From: Hymenobacter sp. H14-R3
Lineage (GTDB): Bacteria; Bacteroidota; Bacteroidia; Cytophagales; Hymenobacteraceae
Assembly: GCF_030063445.1 (NCBI RefSeq)
Contig: NZ_JASITD010000030.1
Location: forward strand, 1 to 49,746
Reading direction: 5' to 3'
Length of the DNA stretch: 49,746 bases
In this document: one piece after another, positions 16,703 through 25,424 of the stretch
Layout of the letters: each line of letters starts with the position of its first letter
How positions within the stretch are numbered: position 1 is the first letter of the stretch
Notes under the pieces: model-generated
Databases searched by the model: none
Seen by the model: the letters and a program-made list of their open reading frames with translations, nothing else
What the model was told of the DNA's origin: nothing
Position numbers and translations under genes: made by a program

Positions 16703-19681
16703 ATGAAAAAGCACGTTTACTGTTTTGCAGGTTGCTTCAGGTACCGCCTGGGCCGGGGGCTGGTGGCCGGGGCGCTGGCTACGCTGGCCCCAGGCCTGGC
16801 CCTGGCCCAGCAGGCCACGCGCACCGTTGGCGGCACGGTGCGCGACGAAACCAACTCGGGCCTGCCCGGCGTAACGGTATTGCTGAAAGGCACCACCACC
16901 GGCGCCACCACCGATGCCACCGGGCGCTACTCGCTGACCATCCCGGCCGAGGGGGGCACGCTCACGTTTTCGTCGGTGGGCTACACGGCGCAGTCGGTGG
17001 CGCTGGCCGCCGGCCGCACCACCGTTGACTTGCAGCTGGCCCCTGAGAGCCAAGCCCTTAACGACGTAGTGGTGGTGGGCTACGGCACCCAGAAGCGCAG
17101 CGACCTCACCGGCTCAGTAGTGTCTATCAACAAGGACCGCCTCACGCAGCTGCCCAACACCAACATTGCCCAGGCGCTACAAGGGGCCATTCCGGGCCTG
17201 TCGGTGATTAACGGCGGCGGTGGGGCCGAGCAGGGCAGCCCCTCCATTCTGATACGCGGGCGCAGCTCCATCACCGCCAATACCGGCCCGCTGATTATTC
17301 TGGACGGCATCCCGTACACGGGCAGCATCTCCGACATCAACCCCTCCGATGTGGAGAGCATTGAGGTGCTCAAGGATGCCTCGGCGGCGGCCATTTACGG
17401 CTCGCGCGGCTCAAACGGCGTTATTCTGGTAACTACCAAGCACGGCAAGGCCGGGCAGGTGCGCGTGAGCTACGACGGCTTCTACGGCTTTCAGCAAATC
17501 ATCAACAAGCCCAAGCTGCTCGACGGCTCGCAGTTCTACGCCTTCGTGAAGAACCGGGCCAACATTCCGCCCACCTCCATTGCGCCCTCCGAGCAGGCGC
17601 TTTACGATGCCGGGCAATCGACGGACTGGTACAAGGAAGCCACCCGCATCGGGCACCGCTCCCAGCACAGCATCGGGCTGTCGGGCGGCAGTGAGAAGGC
17701 TACTTTTTACGTGGGCGCTACCTACCTCGACGTGGGCGGCGTGGCCATCAACGACAACTACAAGCGCTACACCCTGCGCCCCAACGTCACGGTTCAGATT
17801 AAGCCCTGGCTCAACTTTACGTCCGCCTCGCAGCTTTCGCTCACCGACCGCAGCGGCAACCCGGCCGACTTTGGGGGCGAGTACGGGGCCAACTTTTTCA
17901 TTCCGCTGGCCACGCCCTACAACCCCGACGGCTCGATTGCCATTTATGCCTGGCCCGAGTACAACCTGGCCGGCAATCCGCTGGGGCCTACCCTGGCCAG
18001 CAACACTGACCGCGCCTACCGCACCTTCAGCAACAACTCGCTCCGGGTGGATATTCCCTTCGTGCCGGGCCTCAACTACCGCCTCAACACCGGCGTGGAG
18101 TTTGAAAACCGGACGCAGGAAACCTACTACGGCCGCGACACCCGCACCGGCTACGAAGGCAACGGCATTGCGACGAACCAGACCACGCAAAACCGCAACT
18201 TCACGGTGGAAAACATTGTGAACTACAACCGGGACTTCGGCAAGCACACGGTGGGCGTTACGGCCCTGTACAGCACCCAGAGCAGTGATGGTGAAAACCA
18301 GCAGCTGACAGGCAAAGGCTTTCCGGCCGACGTGCTCACCAATTTTCAGATGAACGCGGCCGCGCTGCTCACGCCCACGGCCAGCTACAACAAGCAGAAT
18401 CTGCTTTCGCAGATGGTGCGCCTCAACTACGGCTACAACAGCCGCTACCTGCTCACCTTCACGGCCCGGCGCGATGGCTACTCGGGTTTTGGGGTCGATA
18501 CCAAGCACGGCACCTTCCCGTCGGTGGCCGTGGGCTGGAACATTGCTAATGAGAACTTTATGAAATCCCTGCCGGTGGTGAACCTGCTCAAGCTGCGCCT
18601 CTCGTACGGCCTGAACGGCAACCAGGCCGTGGACCCCTACCAGTCGCTGGCCACGTTTGGCCTCAACTCGTACCTGCTCGGGGGCACGGTGCTGCCGGGC
18701 TATACCCCCTCGCGCCTGGGTAATCCTAAACTCAGCTGGGAATCGACCCGCACGGTTAACGTGGGCCTCGATTTCGGCTTCTTTAACAACCGCTTGCAGG
18801 GCAGCGTGGACGTTTACCAGAAAAACACCTCCGACCTGCTGCTGCGCCGCGTTATCTCGTCGGTACAGGGCTTCAACAGCATTGTGCAGAACATCGGCAA
18901 GACCCAGAACCGGGGCATTGAGGTGGGCCTGACCTCGACCAACCTGAGCCGCAACGGCCTGACCTGGACCACTTCGCTGAACGCGGCCTACAACCGGAAC
19001 CGCATCGTGGACCTGTACGGCGACGGCAACGACGACATCAACAACGGCTGGTTTATCGGCCAGCCCATCAGCATCATCTACGGCTACAAGTACGACGGTA
19101 TTTTCCACTCGGCCGATGAGGTAGCCGCCTCGGCCCAGCCCACGTCCAAGCCCGGCTACGTGCGGGTGGCCGACGTGAACGGCGACGGTAAGATTTCGGC
19201 CCTCGACCGCACGGTGCAGGGCAACACGGACCCCCGCTACACCTTCGGCCTCACCAACACGGTGACGTACCGGGGCTTCTCGCTGCTGGTGTTTATTCAG
19301 GGCATTGCATCCGTAACCAAGGAAAACCCGCTGGAGCAGGACGGGGTGTACACCGATGCCCGCCGCAACACGACCCGCAAGGACTGGTGGACCCCGGACA
19401 ACCCCAACGCCGCGCACTGGGCCAACGACAACAACGCTAACCTGTTCAACGTCAACATTTACCAGAACGGCTCCTTTGCCCGCCTCAAGGATGTGTCATT
19501 GGCCTACAACTTTTCGACGCCCCTTATGGAACGCCTGCACCTGGCCAACCTGAAAGTGTACGTGACGGGCCGCAACCTGGCCACGGTGACCAGCTACAAG
19601 GGCCTCGACCCCGAACTGCTTAACCAGTCTAGCATCCCGCTGCAACGCGAGTTTGTGGGCGGCCTCACGGTGGGCTTTTAA
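16703..19681 (+). CDS. SusC-type TonB-dependent outer-membrane transporter
   Basis: A 992-residue porin for oligosaccharide import. A signal sequence ends near ALAQ (about residue 36). A CarboxypepD_reg-like domain follows (VGGTVRDETNSGLPGVTVLL...GYTAQSV), then the SusC-characteristic linker NDVVVVGYGTQKRSDLTGSV. The plug domain holds QALQGAIPGLSV, SILIRGRSS, PLIILDGIPY and DASAAAIYGSRGSNGVILV. The rest is the 22-strand beta-barrel ending in an aromatic residue (LTVGF). It pairs with SusD just downstream. TonB-driven uptake moves oligosaccharides cut at the surface into the periplasm. Length and motifs are typical and the gene appears intact. Confidence 0.96.
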   Translation: MKKHVYCFAGCFRYRLGRGLVAGALATLAPGLALAQQATRTVGGTVRDETNSGLPGVTVLLKGTTTGATTDATGRYSLTIPAEGGTLTFSSVGYTAQSVALAAGRTTVDLQLAPESQALNDVVVVGYGTQKRSDLTGSVVSINKDRLTQLPNTNIAQALQGAIPGLSVINGGGGAEQGSPSILIRGRSSITANTGPLIILDGIPYTGSISDINPSDVESIEVLKDASAAAIYGSRGSNGVILVTTKHGKAGQVRVSYDGFYGFQQIINKPKLLDGSQFYAFVKNRANIPPTSIAPSEQALYDAGQSTDWYKEATRIGHRSQHSIGLSGGSEKATFYVGATYLDVGGVAINDNYKRYTLRPNVTVQIKPWLNFTSASQLSLTDRSGNPADFGGEYGANFFIPLATPYNPDGSIAIYAWPEYNLAGNPLGPTLASNTDRAYRTFSNNSLRVDIPFVPGLNYRLNTGVEFENRTQETYYGRDTRTGYEGNGIATNQTTQNRNFTVENIVNYNRDFGKHTVGVTALYSTQSSDGENQQLTGKGFPADVLTNFQMNAAALLTPTASYNKQNLLSQMVRLNYGYNSRYLLTFTARRDGYSGFGVDTKHGTFPSVAVGWNIANENFMKSLPVVNLLKLRLSYGLNGNQAVDPYQSLATFGLNSYLLGGTVLPGYTPSRLGNPKLSWESTRTVNVGLDFGFFNNRLQGSVDVYQKNTSDLLLRRVISSVQGFNSIVQNIGKTQNRGIEVGLTSTNLSRNGLTWTTSLNAAYNRNRIVDLYGDGNDDINNGWFIGQPISIIYGYKYDGIFHSADEVAASAQPTSKPGYVRVADVNGDGKISALDRTVQGNTDPRYTFGLTNTVTYRGFSLLVFIQGIASVTKENPLEQDGVYTDARRNTTRKDWWTPDNPNAAHWANDNNANLFNVNIYQNGSFARLKDVSLAYNFSTPLMERLHLANLKVYVTGRNLATVTSYKGLDPELLNQSSIPLQREFVGGLTVGF

Positions 19682-19684
19682 ATC

Positions 19685-19747
19685 CATTTTTCGGGACTCG
19701 TTTCTCGTCGATGACTGTTGACCGCCGGCGACGAAAAACGAAAAATG
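19685..19747 (+). promoter_or_regulatory. intercistronic stem-loop between susC and susD
   Basis: CATTTTTCG (19685-19693) pairs with CGAAAAATG (19739-19747). An inner TCGTCG/CGACGA stem (19705-19710 with 19729-19734) extends it imperfectly. No U-tract follows the structure. It may set the SusC:SusD ratio by partial termination or by protecting mRNA ends. Confidence 0.5.
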
Positions 19748-19787
19748 AGCCGCGAAAAACCAACTCCTTTCTCCCCTCGCTTTCAAG

Positions 19788-21431
19788 ATGGAATATACTT
19801 TTCCCACCCGCTACGCGCTGGCGGCCCTGCTGCTGGGGCCGGCCCTGGCTACGCTCTCCGGCTGCAACAAAAACTTTTTGGATGAGAACCCCAAAAGCAT
19901 TCTCACCCCCGACAACCTGTACGTGGACCGGGCCGGCTTTGAGACCGGGCTGTATGGCCTCTACAACCTGGTGCGCAACGAGCGGTCGGGCACCGACGGG
20001 GCCGCCAACTTCCTCACGTTTGGGGCCGCTTTCGATGGCACTGACAACGGGTACAGCATTTTTCCGGCCGTGTCGAGCAACGACCAGGTTTTCCAGGACT
20101 TTGGCGCGGTGAACACCCCGTTGTTTGCCGGCGTAAACCAGACCTGGCGCTACCTCTACCAGCTAATTAACGCGGCCAATACCATTATCGGGCGGGCCGA
20201 CGACCCCAAGGTGAGCCTCTCGGATGCCGATAAGGGTCAGATTGTGGGCGAGGCCCGCCTGATTCGGGCAATGGCCTACCGCCACCTGGCCTACCTCTTC
20301 GGCGACGTACCCCTGAACCTGGTGGAGAGCACCGGGTCCACCATCCGCACCGACTGGGACCGCAACCCCGTGGCCGAGGTGCGCAAGCAGATGGAGGACG
20401 ACTTCCTGTTTGCCGAAGCCAACATGGCCGACACCCCGCCCACCGAAAACCGGATGCCCCGCGCAATGGCCACCCACTTTCTGGCTGAGCTGTACCTGAC
20501 TACCGGCGACAACCAGAAAGCTAAAGACAAGGCGCTCAGCGTAGTACGGAACCCGCGCTACAAGCTCATTACGGCCCGCTACGGCGTGAATAGCAAGCTG
20601 CCCGGCACGCCCTTTACCGATATGTTCTTGGATGGCAATTCGCTGCGCAGCCAGGGCAACACCGAGGAGCTGTGGGTGCTGCAAAACGAGTACCTCTCGC
20701 TGGGCGGCGACTTCAACATCATGCGCCGCTGGTGGGTGAACCGCTACGATAACATCACGGTGGGCGGCAAACGGCCCATCGCGATATCGGCCGAGTACGG
20801 CGGGCGCGGCCTGGGCCGCCTGGGCATCACCCGCTTCGGACTGGACTTGTACGCTCCTGGCGACGACCGCGGCTCGGTTTACGCCATCCGCAAGTATTAC
20901 CTCTACAACAACCCCGCCTCGCTGCCGAGCAAGGCCAAGCTGGGCGATACCCTCAAAACCACCGCCACCGGCTTTGAGGCAGTGAATAGCACCAACTGGC
21001 CCAGCACCCGCAAGTGGGACTACGCGCCGCCCGTAGCCACCGACGTGCAGAACTCCTCAACCTACAATGACCAGATTTACCTGCGCGTGGCCGATACCTA
21101 CCTGCTGCTGGCCGAGGCCCAGTTTCAGCTCGGCGACGCGGCCGGGGCGGCCGTCACTATCAACGCCCTGCGCACCCGCGCCCACGCCAAGCCCATCACG
21201 GCCGCCAACGTCACGCTCGACTATATCCTGGATGAGCGCTCGCGCGAGCTGGTGACGGAGGAGTACCGCCGCTACACGCTATTGCGCACCAATAAGTGGC
21301 TGGAACGCACGAAGCTCTACAACAAGCTCTCGGGGCCGAAAATCACGGACCGCGACAAGCTGCTGCCCATTCCGCAGTCGGTGATTGATGCGAATCTGAC
21401 CAAGGTGATGACGCAGAATCCGGGGTATTAG
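19788..21431 (+). CDS. SusD/RagB-type surface glycan-binding lipoprotein
   Basis: A 547-residue outer-membrane lipoprotein that acts as the lid of the SusC channel. The signal peptide ends in the lipobox LSGC, followed by the SusD start NKNFLDENPKS. The four-TPR helical scaffold includes GEARLIRAMAYRHLAYLFGDVPL, the most conserved SusD signature. The family C-terminal motif LxxxLxEREREL appears here as LDYILDERSRELVTEEYRR, followed by NKLLPIP-like DKLLPIPQSVIDAN. It is co-directional with susC, with 106 bp between them. The sugar-binding residues vary and do not reveal the ligand. Confidence 0.95.
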   Translation: MEYTFPTRYALAALLLGPALATLSGCNKNFLDENPKSILTPDNLYVDRAGFETGLYGLYNLVRNERSGTDGAANFLTFGAAFDGTDNGYSIFPAVSSNDQVFQDFGAVNTPLFAGVNQTWRYLYQLINAANTIIGRADDPKVSLSDADKGQIVGEARLIRAMAYRHLAYLFGDVPLNLVESTGSTIRTDWDRNPVAEVRKQMEDDFLFAEANMADTPPTENRMPRAMATHFLAELYLTTGDNQKAKDKALSVVRNPRYKLITARYGVNSKLPGTPFTDMFLDGNSLRSQGNTEELWVLQNEYLSLGGDFNIMRRWWVNRYDNITVGGKRPIAISAEYGGRGLGRLGITRFGLDLYAPGDDRGSVYAIRKYYLYNNPASLPSKAKLGDTLKTTATGFEAVNSTNWPSTRKWDYAPPVATDVQNSSTYNDQIYLRVADTYLLLAEAQFQLGDAAGAAVTINALRTRAHAKPITAANVTLDYILDERSRELVTEEYRRYTLLRTNKWLERTKLYNKLSGPKITDRDKLLPIPQSVIDANLTKVMTQNPGY

Positions 21432-21504
21432 TGTCGTCCCAACGGTGCGCCTCACGGGACTCCGCGCGCCCCCTTCTTTTTCTCCACCAACCAACCCCTT
21501 ACCC

Positions 21505-22929
21505 TTGCCCTTCCTCCTCAATTCTCGCCCGCGCCTGGCCCTTGGGCTGCTGCTACTCGGCCCCGCCGCCGCCCACGCCCAGCGGGCCGATTCGGTGACC
21601 GTGGAGGCCCGCGCCTGGAACCGCGACAAAAACCGCCAGGTGGTGTACTCGCCCTGGAAGCCGTACCAGTCGATGACGCTCAAGCGCTTGCCGGGTTTTA
21701 AGCCGACTGTGGCACCCAAGCTCAGCAAGTACGGCGGCGACCTGGGGCGCACCTGGAAGGCGACCGGCTTCATCCGCGTGCAGCAGGACAAGGGGCGCTG
21801 GTGGATGGTGGACCCCGCCGGGCACCCCTACATTGCGGTACCCATGAACAGCGTGCGGCCCGCGCCCTCGGCCACTAGCAAGGCGGCGTTTGCGGCGGCG
21901 TTCCCGTCGGCGCAGGCCTGGCTGACCAAGACTCAGGGCCTGCTGCTGGATAATGGGTTCAACGGGGTGGGGTCGTGGTCAGATATTCCGGCTATTCAGA
22001 CCTATAACCGCACGGCGACGAAGCCCATCACCTACGCCACCATGTTCAATTTTATCTCCTCTTTCGGCAATCAGCAGGCCAAGGCGCGGCCCGCCAGCAA
22101 GGCCGTGCCCGAGCCGGCGCTGGTGTTTGAGCCCGAGTGGCCGGCCTTTTGCGAGGAGCGGGCTAAGCTGGCCGAGCCATTTGCCCAAGATGCCAACGTG
22201 CTGGGGCACTTCTCCGACAACGAGATACCGTTTTTGCCCAAGCTGCTGCCCCAGGTGCTGGCCCTGCGCGACCCCGCCCAGCCCGCCTACGCGGCGGCGC
22301 TGGACTGGCTGCGCACCCAAAAGGCTGATACCGCGCATATTACCGACGACCTCAAGGCGGCCTTTGTGGGCTACGTGGCCGGCAAGTATTACCAGGCGGT
22401 GGGGCCGTCCCTCAAGAAGCATGACCCTAACCACCTGTACATCGGGACCCGACTGCACTCGTCGGCCAAGTTTAACCACTACGTTTTCACGGCCGCCGAG
22501 CCTTTTGTGGATCTGGTTTCCATCAACTTCTACGGCTACTGGCGGCCCACGCCAGGCATGATGGCCGACTGGGCCAAGTGGACCACTAAGCCCTTCTTTA
22601 TCACCGAGTTCTACACCAAGTCGGAGGAGTCGGGCCTGAGCAACATTGCCGGCGCGGGCTGGCTGGTACACAAGGAAGCCGACCGGGGCATCTTCTACCA
22701 AAACTTCGGCCTGGGCCTGCTGCAAGCCAGGAACTGCGTGGGCTGGCACTGGTTCCGCTACCAGGATAATGACGCTTCGGAGCCCGGCACCGACAAACCC
22801 GACATGGGCTCCAACAAGGGCATTGTGGACACCAAGTACCAGCCCTATCCCACCCTGCTGACCGATATGAAGGCGCTAAACCAGCAGGTGTTCGGGCTGA
22901 TTAATTTCTTTGACAAGCCGAAAAAATAG
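21505..22929 (+). CDS. agarase-like TIM-barrel glycoside hydrolase
   Basis: About 475 residues, exported. No ATG fits: the frame opens at GTG 21445, but the signal peptide (FLLNSRPRLALGLLLLGPAAAHAQ) begins right after a TTG at 21505, which I take as the start. RWWMVDPAGHPYIAVPMNSV resembles the N-terminal part of agarase-like TIM-barrel enzymes. Candidate acid/base Glu240 lies in GHFSDNEIPF and candidate nucleophile Glu368 in FFITEFYTKS, with a late GWHWFRYQDND loop. It is probably an endo- or exo-acting hydrolase on the main chain. I cannot assign a CAZy family confidently, and agar itself is unlikely given the uronate-processing neighbours. Confidence 0.72.
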   Translation: MPFLLNSRPRLALGLLLLGPAAAHAQRADSVTVEARAWNRDKNRQVVYSPWKPYQSMTLKRLPGFKPTVAPKLSKYGGDLGRTWKATGFIRVQQDKGRWWMVDPAGHPYIAVPMNSVRPAPSATSKAAFAAAFPSAQAWLTKTQGLLLDNGFNGVGSWSDIPAIQTYNRTATKPITYATMFNFISSFGNQQAKARPASKAVPEPALVFEPEWPAFCEERAKLAEPFAQDANVLGHFSDNEIPFLPKLLPQVLALRDPAQPAYAAALDWLRTQKADTAHITDDLKAAFVGYVAGKYYQAVGPSLKKHDPNHLYIGTRLHSSAKFNHYVFTAAEPFVDLVSINFYGYWRPTPGMMADWAKWTTKPFFITEFYTKSEESGLSNIAGAGWLVHKEADRGIFYQNFGLGLLQARNCVGWHWFRYQDNDASEPGTDKPDMGSNKGIVDTKYQPYPTLLTDMKALNQQVFGLINFFDKPKK

Positions 22930-22962
22930 CCAGCCCTGGCTAGGGCTATCACCTTCGTTACC

Positions 22963-24108
22963 ATGCGTTTGCACTCCCGCTTTCTTTCCGCCCTCCTCGC
23001 TACCGGGCTGCTGATGGGGCTGCTTGGCAGCTGCGCCGGTAGTCGGCCGGCCACCCCGGCTACCGCTGCCGCCGACCAACGGCTGTTCCGGCCCGCCTAC
23101 ATTAAGCGGCAGCTGCTGAAGGTGGCCAACTGGCAGCTGGCCCACCCCCGGCACCCGCTCACTGACTGGACCAACGGGGCTTTTTATACCGGCGTGTTTG
23201 CCGCTTACGAGGCCACGAAATCGCCCAAAATTCTGGACTCGCTGCGGGCGATGGGTGAGCGCACCCGCTGGCGGCCCGGCCCCAAGTTTGGCCACGCCGA
23301 CGACATCGCCATCGGCCAGACCTACTTCGACCTCTACCGGCTGCGGCCCGACCAGCGGCTCATTCAGGCCACCATCGACACGGTAAACAAGCTGCGCCGG
23401 CTGCCCACCAACCCCGAAAAAGCCCGGCAGGGCATCACCTGGTGGTGGTGCGATGCCCTGTTTATGGCCCCGCCCCTGCTGGCCAAAATGAGCGTAACCC
23501 TGCACGACCCCAGCTACTTCACCTACGCCGACTCGCTCTACCGCCAGACCTACGCCCGCCTTTATAACCCCGAGGAACACCTCTTTGCCCGCGATGCCCG
23601 CTACCTCTCGCCCGTGCCCGGCCAGGGCCAGCGCGAGGCCAACGGCCAGCGCGTGTTCTGGAGCCGGGGCAACGGCTGGGTCATCGGCGGCCTGGCCTTG
23701 ACGTTGCAAGAACTGCCGCCCGACTACCCGCGCCGGGCATTTTACGTCACGCTTTTTAAGGAGATGAGCGCCCGGCTGGTGCAGTTGCAACAGCCCGATG
23801 GGCTGTGGCGGGCCAGCCTGCTCGACCCCGCCGCCTACCCCGGCGGCGAAGGCTCGGGCTCGGGCTTCGACTGCTACGCCCTGGCCTGGGGCATCAATAA
23901 CGGCCTGCTCGACCGCGCCACCTATCTGCCCGCCGTGCAAAGGGCCTGGGTGGCAATGAATGGATTGGTGTCGGCCGAGGGCCGGGTGGGCTGGGTGCAG
24001 CCCATTGGCGGCGACCCGCGCCGCAACTTTTCGGCCGACAGCTGGGAGGTGTACGGGGCCGGGGCCTACCTGCTGGCGGGCTCAGAAATATTGAAAATCA
24101 AGCACTAA
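22963..24108 (+). CDS. GH105 unsaturated uronyl hydrolase (YteR/YesR-like) lipoprotein
   Basis: A 381-residue (alpha/alpha)6-barrel enzyme with a lipoprotein signal (lipobox LLGSC). Family landmarks are LTDWTNGAFYTG, FGHADDIAIGQ, WWWCDALFMAPPLL and WSRGNGWVIGGLA. The Asp164 in WCDALFM corresponds to the catalytic Asp of YteR (established for the family). GH105 hydrates the 4,5-unsaturated uronic acid that a polysaccharide lyase leaves at the non-reducing end. Its presence implies a lyase acts on the same polymer. It lies 33 bp after the agarase-like gene and 3 bp before the DUF2264 gene, so it belongs to one transcript. Confidence 0.9.
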   Translation: MRLHSRFLSALLATGLLMGLLGSCAGSRPATPATAAADQRLFRPAYIKRQLLKVANWQLAHPRHPLTDWTNGAFYTGVFAAYEATKSPKILDSLRAMGERTRWRPGPKFGHADDIAIGQTYFDLYRLRPDQRLIQATIDTVNKLRRLPTNPEKARQGITWWWCDALFMAPPLLAKMSVTLHDPSYFTYADSLYRQTYARLYNPEEHLFARDARYLSPVPGQGQREANGQRVFWSRGNGWVIGGLALTLQELPPDYPRRAFYVTLFKEMSARLVQLQQPDGLWRASLLDPAAYPGGEGSGSGFDCYALAWGINNGLLDRATYLPAVQRAWVAMNGLVSAEGRVGWVQPIGGDPRRNFSADSWEVYGAGAYLLAGSEILKIKH

Positions 24109-24111
24109 GCT

Positions 24112-25359
24112 ATGAAACGTCGCCACTTCACCGGCTTGCTTTCGGGCGCGGCAGCCCTGCCGCTCGTCGGCGCGGGCGCGCCCGGCGCGGCGGCGCGGCC
24201 CAAGCCCAAGCCCACGCTCACCGACCGGCAATACTGGCTGCAAACCCTGCTGCGCGTGGCCGACCCCGTGCTACTGGCCCTCGAAAAACGGGAACTGCAC
24301 GCCCAAATGCCCGTGGAATCGGCGGCCAACGAACAGGCCGGCCGCCGCAAGGTATCGCACCTCGAAGCCCTGGGCCGCCTACTGGCCGGCCTGGCTCCCT
24401 GGCTCGAAACCGAAGCGCCCCCCGCCGAGCTGGCCCGCCAGGCCCGCTACCGCGAGCTGGCCCGCCGCGGCATCGCGGCCGGCGTAGACCCCGCCTCGCC
24501 CGATTTTATGAACTTCACCCAGGAGCGGCAGCCGGTGGTGGATGCCGCCTTCTTGGCCCACGCCCTGCTGCGCGCCCCCACCCAGCTGTGGGCGCAGTTG
24601 CCAGCCGCCACCCAGCAGCAGCTGGTGGCGGCGCTGCTAAGCACCCGCGTCATCAAGCCCGGCTATAATAACTGGCTGCTGTTTAGCGCCATAATCGAGG
24701 CGGCGCTGCTCAAATTTACCGGCACCTGCGATGAGATGCGCCTCGACTACGCCTTGCGCCAGCATCAGGCCTGGTACAAGGGCGACGGCATCTATGGCGA
24801 CGGCCCCGATTTTCACTGGGACTACTACAACAGCTACGTCATTCAGCCCATGCTGCTGACCATCACGCGCACGCTGGTAGCGGCTGGCAAGGGCGATAAA
24901 GCCTTTGCTGATAAGGTATTGGCCCGCGCCCAGCGCTACGCCGTAGTGCAGGAGCGCCTCATTTGCGCCGATGGCTCGTTTGCCACCTTCGGGCGCTCGC
25001 TGGCCTACCGCTGCGGAGCTTTCCAGCTGCTGGGGCAGGTGGCGCTGCAAGGCGAACTGCCCCCGGCCCTGCCCCCCGGCCAGGTGCGGGCCGCGCTCAC
25101 GGCCGTTATCCACCGCACCCTCGATGCGCCGGGCACCTTCGACGCAGCGGGCTGGCTGCGCATCGGGCTGTGTGGCCACCAGCCCAGTATTGGCGAAAAT
25201 TACATTTCGACGGGCAGTCTTTACCTGTGCGCAGTGGGCTTTTTGCCGCTCGGGCTGCCGGTTACGAATGCTTTCTGGACTAGTGCGCCGCTGCCCTGGA
25301 CTTCGCAGAAAATCTGGTCGGGGGTGGATGTGCCGACGGACCATGCTTATAAGGAGTGA
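24112..25359 (+). CDS. DUF2264-family protein, probable uronidase-type glycosidase, Tat signal
   Basis: A 415-residue protein rich in helices, with the N-terminal DUF2264 pattern DRQYWLQTLLRVADPVL and, later, DGIYGDGPDFHWDYYNSYVI and GSFATFGRSLAYRCGAF. These are hallmarks of an (alpha/alpha)6-type fold. The N-terminus MKRRHFTGLLSGAAALPLVG has a twin-arginine export motif rather than a plain Sec signal. From memory, DUF2264 proteins are linked to the GH154 beta-glucuronidase family, which would suit this locus, but I cannot verify that assignment here. It begins 3 bp after GH105, so translational coupling is likely. Confidence 0.75.
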   Translation: MKRRHFTGLLSGAAALPLVGAGAPGAAARPKPKPTLTDRQYWLQTLLRVADPVLLALEKRELHAQMPVESAANEQAGRRKVSHLEALGRLLAGLAPWLETEAPPAELARQARYRELARRGIAAGVDPASPDFMNFTQERQPVVDAAFLAHALLRAPTQLWAQLPAATQQQLVAALLSTRVIKPGYNNWLLFSAIIEAALLKFTGTCDEMRLDYALRQHQAWYKGDGIYGDGPDFHWDYYNSYVIQPMLLTITRTLVAAGKGDKAFADKVLARAQRYAVVQERLICADGSFATFGRSLAYRCGAFQLLGQVALQGELPPALPPGQVRAALTAVIHRTLDAPGTFDAAGWLRIGLCGHQPSIGENYISTGSLYLCAVGFLPLGLPVTNAFWTSAPLPWTSQKIWSGVDVPTDHAYKE

Positions 25360-25424
25360 TGGGTTGGGGGGTGAGGCGCTCCGCCAGGACGACCTCTTCA
25401 AAAACTCAATCCTAAAAAATTCTC

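Noticed and set aside
17411..19417. A very long open frame antisense to susC (over 660 codons)
   Set aside because: It mirrors the GC-rich codon structure of susC, has no family resemblance, and the plus-strand reading is an unmistakable SusC. Similar antisense frames over the PUL and efflux genes were dropped for the same reason.
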